Assembly (NCBI GenBank): GCA_945837185.1
Contig: CAMAMZ010000003.1
Location: forward strand, 1 to 33,536
Origin: an uncultured Bacteroidales bacterium
GTDB lineage: Bacteria; Bacteroidota; Bacteroidia; Bacteroidales; Bacteroidaceae
Length of the DNA: 33,536 nucleotides
Reading direction: 5' to 3'
Of the stretch, positions 27,751 to 33,536 are shown in pieces (position 1 is the stretch's first letter; each line of letters begins with the position of its first letter). A program made the translations under genes and the position numbers. The notes under the pieces are model-generated. The model saw only the letters and a program-made list of their open reading frames with translations. It had not been told where the DNA came from and ran no database searches.

Positions 27751-30700
27751 CTATTCGTCATATTCCTGCCAACTCTTGATCTGAATATCGTTCAGTCCGA
27801 GTTTGCAGAATGCCTCGATGAAGGCACTTGCCAAACGAGCGTTTGTTAGCAATGGAATATTATGGTCGATGGCACCACGACGAATGCGGTAGCCATTGCT
27901 CAGTTCACGATGTGAGCGGTTTTTCGGAATGTTGACAATCAAATCAAAGGCATGATTGGCGATCATGTCCATCACATTCGGTTGGTTAGACTGATCCTCG
28001 TCAGGCCATCCCACAGCAATGGCTTCAATACCGTTCTCGTTCAAGAAGCGAGCTGTGCCTTGTGTAGCATAAATCTGATAACCAGCCTTCTTCAAAGCCT
28101 GTGCGGCATCCAGCAAGGATGCTTTCTCCTTTGCACCTCCCGATGAAAGCATGATTCCATGATCTTTGCGAGGAATCTTATAACCTGTGGCTACCATAGA
28201 GTTTAGCAGCGCCTCCTCATAGGAATCGCCCATACAGCCCACTTCGCCCGTAGAACTCATGTCGACACCTAAAACAGGGTCGGCGTTTTGCAGGCGGGCA
28301 AAAGAGAATTGCGATGCCTTTACACCCATCCTGTCAATATCGAAGGCCGATTTGTCGGCTTTCTGATAGGGTGCATCGAGCATGATCTTTGTGGCTGTTT
28401 CGATGAAGTTGCGCTTCAAGACCTTGCTGACGAAGGGGAATGAGCGTGATGCACGCAGGTTACATTCAATCACCTTCACGGTGCGACCTTTAGCAAGATA
28501 CTGGATGTTGAAGGGGCCGGATATGTTCAACTCACGTGCGATGGCACGAGATATTTTCTTGATTTGTCGGGCTGTAGCAAAAGAAATCTGCTGTGCGGGG
28601 AACACCATGGTGGCATCTCCTGAATGCACACCGGCATATTCAATATGCTCAGAAATGCCATATTCAACAATCTCTCCGTTTTGAGCCACGCCATCAAATT
28701 CTATCTCGTTGGTTTCTGTCATGAACTGCGAAATCACAACAGGGAATTCTTTAGACACTTCTGAGGCGGCAGCCAGGAAGCGCGTCAGTTCCTCATCCGT
28801 ATAACATACGTTCATGGCAGCTCCTGAAAGAACGTAGGAAGGACGTACAAGCACCGGATAGCCCACCTCATCGATGAAGGCCTTCACATCATCCATAGAA
28901 GTCAAAGCACTCCATTTAGGCTGGTCGATGCCTAATTGGTCGAGCATGGCGCTGAATTTGCTTCGGTTTTCAGCCCTGTCGATAGATATAGGCGATGTAC
29001 CAAGGATGGGCACACCCTGACGATACAGTTTCATGGCAAGGTTGTTGGGAATCTGTCCGCCCACACTCACGATAACGCCTTTGGGTGATTCCAAATCAAT
29101 AACATCCAACACCCGTTCGAACGACAATTCGTCAAAATACAAACGGTCGCACATGTCATAATCCGTAGAAACTGTTTCAGGATTATAATTAATCATGATA
29201 CTCTTGTAGCCCAACTTGCGTGCTGTTTCAATCGCATTAACCGAACACCAGTCGAATTCTACAGATGAACCAATGCGATAGGCACCTGACCCCAATACGA
29301 TTACCGACTTGTCGTTCTTGTAATAATTGATGTCATGTCCCTCTACGGCATAGGTCATATACAAATAGTTGGTGAGGTCCGGATGCTCGCTGGCCACAGT
29401 TGGAATGCGTTTCACAGCAGGAAGAATACCCAATTTCTTGCGATAGTTGCGCACGGCAAGATTTTCCTTTTCCATGTTGCCCTCATGGCGGTCCAGCACG
29501 AAACGTGCAATCTGGAAATCAGAGAATCCCATGATCTTTGCCTGGCGCATCACCTCCGCAGGAATCTCTTCAATAGTGTGGAAGGATTTAAGCTTATCTT
29601 CGTAATCTACAATATTTTTCAGCTTTTGGATAAACCAAGGGTCTATCTTTGTCAATTCCTGAATGCGTTCTATGCTGTAACCTTCTTCCAATGCCTGGGC
29701 AATAGCAAAGATACGTAAGTCTGTTGGATTGGCAAGCTCCTCATCGAGGTTGTCAAAATGAATATGGTCGTTGGCCACAAAGCCATGCATGCCCTGACCA
29801 ATCATACGCAAACCTTTTTGAATCAGCTCTTCGAAAGTGCGGCCAATAGACATGATTTCGCCAACGGATTTCATGCTAGAACCGATTTTGCGACTAACGC
29901 CCGAGAACTTGGTTAAATCCCATCGTGGTATCTTGCAGATAAGATAATCGAGCGAGGGAGCGACATACGCAGAATTGGTGGTACCCATCTCGCCTATCTG
30001 GTCGAGTGTATAGCCGAGAGCTATTTTGGCAGCCACAAATGCGAGCGGATAACCCGTTGCTTTTGATGCAAGGGCAGAAGAACGGGAAAGGCGTGCGTTG
30101 ATTTCGATAATGCGGTAGTCGTTTGTTTCAGCATTAAACGCATATTGAATGTTACATTCACCTACAATATTGAGGTGGCGTACGCATTTGATGGCAATCT
30201 CCTGCAGCATCTTCACCTGCTCATCGGTCAACGAACAAGTGGGTGCAACCACTATTGATTCGCCGGTATGGATTCCTAATGGGTCGAAGTTCTCCATCGA
30301 TGCAACGGTAAAACAATGGTCGTTGGCATCGCGAATCACTTCAAATTCAATCTCTTTCCAACCTTTCAAACTTTCTTCTACAAGAACTTGTGGCGCAAAG
30401 GTAAAGGCCGATTCTGCAATCTCGGTAAACGTCTTCTCGTCAGGACAAACACCTGAGCCCAGGCCGCCCAAAGCATAAGCCGAGCGTATCATGATAGGAT
30501 AACCTATGCGACGTGCTGCGGCAATTGCATCGTCCATACTCTCGCAAGCCTGCGAAATAGGAGTCTTCAAGTCTATTTTATTCAGCTCCTTCACAAAGAG
30601 GTCTCTGTCCTCCGTGTTCATGATGGCTTCAACACTCGTGCCAAGCACTTCCACACCATATTCTTTCAGCACACCTGTGCGATACAGTTCTGTTCCGCAG

Positions 30701-30984
30701 TTGAGGGCTGTCTGTCCACCGAAAGCCAGAAGAATGCCATCCGGGCGCTCCTTGCGAATTATTTCTGTTACGAAGTGCGTATTGACGGGAAGGAAATAAA
30801 CCTTGTCAGCTATACCTTCGCTCGTTTGGATGGTGGCTACATTGGGATTGATGAGCACAGAGCGTATACCCTCTTCGCGAAGGGCTTTGAGTGCCTGTGA
30901 ACCGGAGTAGTCGAACTCTCCTGCCTGTCCTATTTTAAGGGCTCCTGAACCCAGAACGAGGACTTTCTTCAATTGCTTTTTCAT
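27751..30984 (-). CDS. carB: Carbamoyl-phosphate synthase large subunit
   Basis: 1077 aa; KVLVLGSGALKIGQAGEFDYSGSQALKALREEG, two ATP-grasp halves, C-terminal MGS-like domain. Confidence 0.97.
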   Translation of the reverse strand: MKKQLKKVLVLGSGALKIGQAGEFDYSGSQALKALREEGIRSVLINPNVATIQTSEGIADKVYFLPVNTHFVTEIIRKERPDGILLAFGGQTALNCGTELYRTGVLKEYGVEVLGTSVEAIMNTEDRDLFVKELNKIDLKTPISQACESMDDAIAAARRIGYPIMIRSAYALGGLGSGVCPDEKTFTEIAESAFTFAPQVLVEESLKGWKEIEFEVIRDANDHCFTVASMENFDPLGIHTGESIVVAPTCSLTDEQVKMLQEIAIKCVRHLNIVGECNIQYAFNAETNDYRIIEINARLSRSSALASKATGYPLAFVAAKIALGYTLDQIGEMGTTNSAYVAPSLDYLICKIPRWDLTKFSGVSRKIGSSMKSVGEIMSIGRTFEELIQKGLRMIGQGMHGFVANDHIHFDNLDEELANPTDLRIFAIAQALEEGYSIERIQELTKIDPWFIQKLKNIVDYEDKLKSFHTIEEIPAEVMRQAKIMGFSDFQIARFVLDRHEGNMEKENLAVRNYRKKLGILPAVKRIPTVASEHPDLTNYLYMTYAVEGHDINYYKNDKSVIVLGSGAYRIGSSVEFDWCSVNAIETARKLGYKSIMINYNPETVSTDYDMCDRLYFDELSFERVLDVIDLESPKGVIVSVGGQIPNNLAMKLYRQGVPILGTSPISIDRAENRSKFSAMLDQLGIDQPKWSALTSMDDVKAFIDEVGYPVLVRPSYVLSGAAMNVCYTDEELTRFLAAASEVSKEFPVVISQFMTETNEIEFDGVAQNGEIVEYGISEHIEYAGVHSGDATMVFPAQQISFATARQIKKISRAIARELNISGPFNIQYLAKGRTVKVIECNLRASRSFPFVSKVLKRNFIETATKIMLDAPYQKADKSAFDIDRMGVKASQFSFARLQNADPVLGVDMSSTGEVGCMGDSYEEALLNSMVATGYKIPRKDHGIMLSSGGAKEKASLLDAAQALKKAGYQIYATQGTARFLNENGIEAIAVGWPDEDQSNQPNVMDMIANHAFDLIVNIPKNRSHRELSNGYRIRRGAIDHNIPLLTNARLASAFIEAFCKLGLNDIQIKSWQEYDE

Positions 30985-31092
30985 TATTCTTGGTTTAAGT
31001 TCTCTTATTTTTCTTTTTTGGCAGAGTTACTGATGCCGCAGTATTTCACATTGGTTAAAATCGTTGGAGGTTGATTTTAGCCTGCAATTATG

Positions 31093-31123
31093 CAAAGGTA
31101 CATTATTTTTGCGATTGCGCAAA
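31093..31123 (-). promoter_or_regulatory. carB promoter
   Basis: Reverse strand TTTG (31123-31120) - N19 - TACCTTTG (31100-31093). Confidence 0.75.
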
Positions 31124-31237
31124 AAAATACACTTACATTTATTGGCAAATTGCACTTGGTGTGTTTACTTTTGTTTGACGAACGGCATGAGAAAGGTTCT
31201 TGGAAAGTGTGATGGCGATGAGAAACCTTGGGATTTT

Positions 31238-31269
31238 TTTGGTTTGTATGGTGAAAAGCAGTAACTTTG
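31238..31269 (+). promoter_or_regulatory. Promoter of the S9 peptidase gene
   Basis: TTTG (31238-31241) - N20 - TAACTTTG (31262-31269). Confidence 0.7.
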
Positions 31270-31295
31270 TTGCATAAACATTATAATATACTATA

Positions 31296-33524
31296 TTGAT
31301 AAAGATAATGAGAACTATGAGGACAATGAAAAAACTGCTCCCTGTGTTGCTCTGTCTGGTATGCTGTCAGGTACAGGCTGCCAAGACCATGACGGTAAAA
31401 GACATAGCTAATGGCACTTTTGCTGCCAAGACCTTACATGGCATCGACCCCTTGCCCGGTACCGACCAATATGCCCGTATCAGCGACGATGGGAAGAAAA
31501 TATTGCGATGCTCTTTCAAGACAGGCAAGCAGACGGGTGTGCTGTTTGACGTGGAGAATACATTGGGCGAGACAATAAAGAACTTTGATGGGTATGTCAT
31601 GTCGCCTCAAGGCGATCGTATGTTGATTAGAACAAACACGGAACAGGTGTACCGTCGTTCTTTCAAGGCCGATTATTATATTTATACCATACAGAGCACT
31701 AAGTTGGAAAAACTCTCCGATGGGGGAAAACAGCAAGTGCCTCTATGGTCGCCCGATGGTTTTCAGATTGCATTTGTAAGAGACAATAATCTCTTTCTCG
31801 TGAAGTTGCTTTATGGCAATGCTGAAATGCAAGTAACGAAAGATGGGAAATTCAATGAAATCATTAATGGCATACCCGATTGGGTGAACGAGGAAGAGTT
31901 TGGGCATAACCGTTCGTTTTGCTTCAACGCGGATGGTACGATGCTCTGCTGGATTAAGTATGATGAGAGTAAGGTGAAGACCTATGGATTGCAACTCTTC
32001 AAAGGTGCGCGCCCAACTCGTATGGCCTACGATACTTATCCCGGCTCTTATGATTATAAATACCCTAAGGCCGGAGAGGACAATTCGGTTGTAACTGCCT
32101 GGAGCTATGATGTGAAGAGCAGACAGATACGCCAGTTGCAGGTGCCTTTGGAGCAGGACGGTTATATGCCTCGCATCAAAATGACAAGCGATGCGCAGCA
32201 GGTGATAGTCTATACCATGCCCAGGCATCAGGATGCGTTGTGCCTGTATGCTGTGAATCCAAGAAGTACCGTTGCCAAACTCCTCATCAAGGAAACTTCT
32301 AAACGGTATGTGAAAGAGGAGGCTATGGAGGGTGTGCTCATAGGGAAGTCTTCAATTCTTGTGCCCAGCGATCGCGATGGCTACATGCACCTTTATATAT
32401 ATAATAGCTTGGGTAAGGTGCAGCGCAAGATAGGTGACGGCTCTTTTGACATTACCGCTGTATATGGCTATGATGAGGCCACGGGCGATGTTTACTATCA
32501 GGCAGCTGTTCCCACACCGCATGACAGGCAGGTCTTTGTGGCGCACAGAAATGGTAAAGTGGAATGTTTAACCCCTAAAGAGGGATGGAACACAGCTGTT
32601 TTTTCAGGCGACTACCAGTACTTCATCAACACCTGGAGCAATTACAACACTCCCTATGTAGCTACTTTGTGCAATAAGAAGGGTGTAGCGCTCAGCAAAC
32701 TTCTGGACAATCAGGAACTGGTTGCCAAGGTGGCTGATTATGGATGGTCGCAACGCGAAACCTTCTCGTTTACCACTTCTGAGGGTGTTAAACTCGATGG
32801 CTGGATGGTAAAGCCTCGTGGATTCAATCCTTCGCGCAAATATCCGGTTATCATGTTCCAATATAGCGGACCGGGTAGCCAACAGGTCGTTAACTCTTGG
32901 AGCGCAGGAGGAATGGGACAAGGTGGTGCTTTCGACCAGTATCTCGCTTCTCAAGGGTTTATTGTGGCATGTGTTGATGGTAGAGGAACCGGTGGCCGTG
33001 GTGCAGAGTTTGAGAAGTGTATTTATCTGAATATGGGAAAGGTGGAGTCGCGCGACCAGGTGGAAACAGCTCTTTGGTTAGGCAAGCAATCGTATGTTGA
33101 TGCAAAGCGCATTGGTATATGGGGATGGAGCTTTGGCGGTTTCAATACCTTGATGAGTATGAGTGAGGGGAGGGGAGTGTTCCGTGCGGGAGTAGCCGTG
33201 GCACCACCCACACATTGGAAGTATTACGACACGGTGTATACGGAGCGTTATATGCGTACGCCCCAAGAAAATCCGGAAGGTTACGAGGATAACCCTATCT
33301 CACGTGCTGCCAAGCTACACGGTGAGTTGCTCATTTGTCATGGTCTGGCCGATGACAATGTGCATCCTCAAAATGCCTTTGAATATTCGGAGGCTTTGGT
33401 TCAGGCCGACAAGGATTTCAAGGAACTGATTTATACCAACAGAAACCATGGTATTTCGGGTGGCAATACACGCAACCATTTGATGCGGCAAATAGCCAAT
33501 TTCTTCAAGGAAAACATGAAGTGA
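31296..33524 (+). CDS. Dipeptidyl peptidase IV-like S9 family peptidase, secreted
   Basis: 742 aa; signal peptide LLPVLLCLVCCQVQA, beta-propeller, GIWGWSFGGFNTL nucleophile, GLADDNVH, NRNHGISG. Confidence 0.93.
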   Translation: MIKIMRTMRTMKKLLPVLLCLVCCQVQAAKTMTVKDIANGTFAAKTLHGIDPLPGTDQYARISDDGKKILRCSFKTGKQTGVLFDVENTLGETIKNFDGYVMSPQGDRMLIRTNTEQVYRRSFKADYYIYTIQSTKLEKLSDGGKQQVPLWSPDGFQIAFVRDNNLFLVKLLYGNAEMQVTKDGKFNEIINGIPDWVNEEEFGHNRSFCFNADGTMLCWIKYDESKVKTYGLQLFKGARPTRMAYDTYPGSYDYKYPKAGEDNSVVTAWSYDVKSRQIRQLQVPLEQDGYMPRIKMTSDAQQVIVYTMPRHQDALCLYAVNPRSTVAKLLIKETSKRYVKEEAMEGVLIGKSSILVPSDRDGYMHLYIYNSLGKVQRKIGDGSFDITAVYGYDEATGDVYYQAAVPTPHDRQVFVAHRNGKVECLTPKEGWNTAVFSGDYQYFINTWSNYNTPYVATLCNKKGVALSKLLDNQELVAKVADYGWSQRETFSFTTSEGVKLDGWMVKPRGFNPSRKYPVIMFQYSGPGSQQVVNSWSAGGMGQGGAFDQYLASQGFIVACVDGRGTGGRGAEFEKCIYLNMGKVESRDQVETALWLGKQSYVDAKRIGIWGWSFGGFNTLMSMSEGRGVFRAGVAVAPPTHWKYYDTVYTERYMRTPQENPEGYEDNPISRAAKLHGELLICHGLADDNVHPQNAFEYSEALVQADKDFKELIYTNRNHGISGGNTRNHLMRQIANFFKENMK

Positions 33525-33536
33525 TTCCGTATTTTT

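Overview
The window looks like a Bacteroidales (Prevotella-like) chromosomal segment with about 24 protein-coding genes and no tRNA, rRNA, CRISPR or transposase that I can support. The taxonomic call rests on TTTG-N19/20-TAnnTTTG promoters, little Shine-Dalgarno signal and protein flavour. Minus strand, coordinates 8150 to 75: serS, a fused NfnAB-like/GltD-type oxidoreductase, a DMT-family protein, a PD40-like protein, a nucleoside phosphorylase, an fRMsr-type GAF protein and mnmE. rplU-rpmA lie just upstream. A second long minus-strand array runs 19513 to 9241: hisH, a fused hisA-hisF, hisIE, ftsE, lysC, lysA, a GT2 glycosyltransferase, a truncated GT-B-like protein and fbp. Next come an FHA/zinc-ribbon protein, an HU-CCDC81/SPOR protein and an MltF-like lytic transglycosylase (minus), then hisG-hisD-hisC (plus), a ModF-like double ABC ATPase (minus), carB (minus) and a DPP-IV-like S9 peptidase (plus). 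Most of this is housekeeping. The strongest unusual observation is the single-ORF, end-to-end fusion of HisA and HisF (490 aa), coupled by a 4-bp overlap to hisH. Secondary observations are overlapping divergent promoters at mltF/hisG, predicted leaderless or near-leaderless mRNAs, inverted repeats in his, carB and rplU non-coding regions, a 22-bp non-coding tandem repeat, a hisC/modF 3' overlap, and a GT-B-like protein that appears to have lost its donor-binding half. I found no convincing new defence or mobile system.
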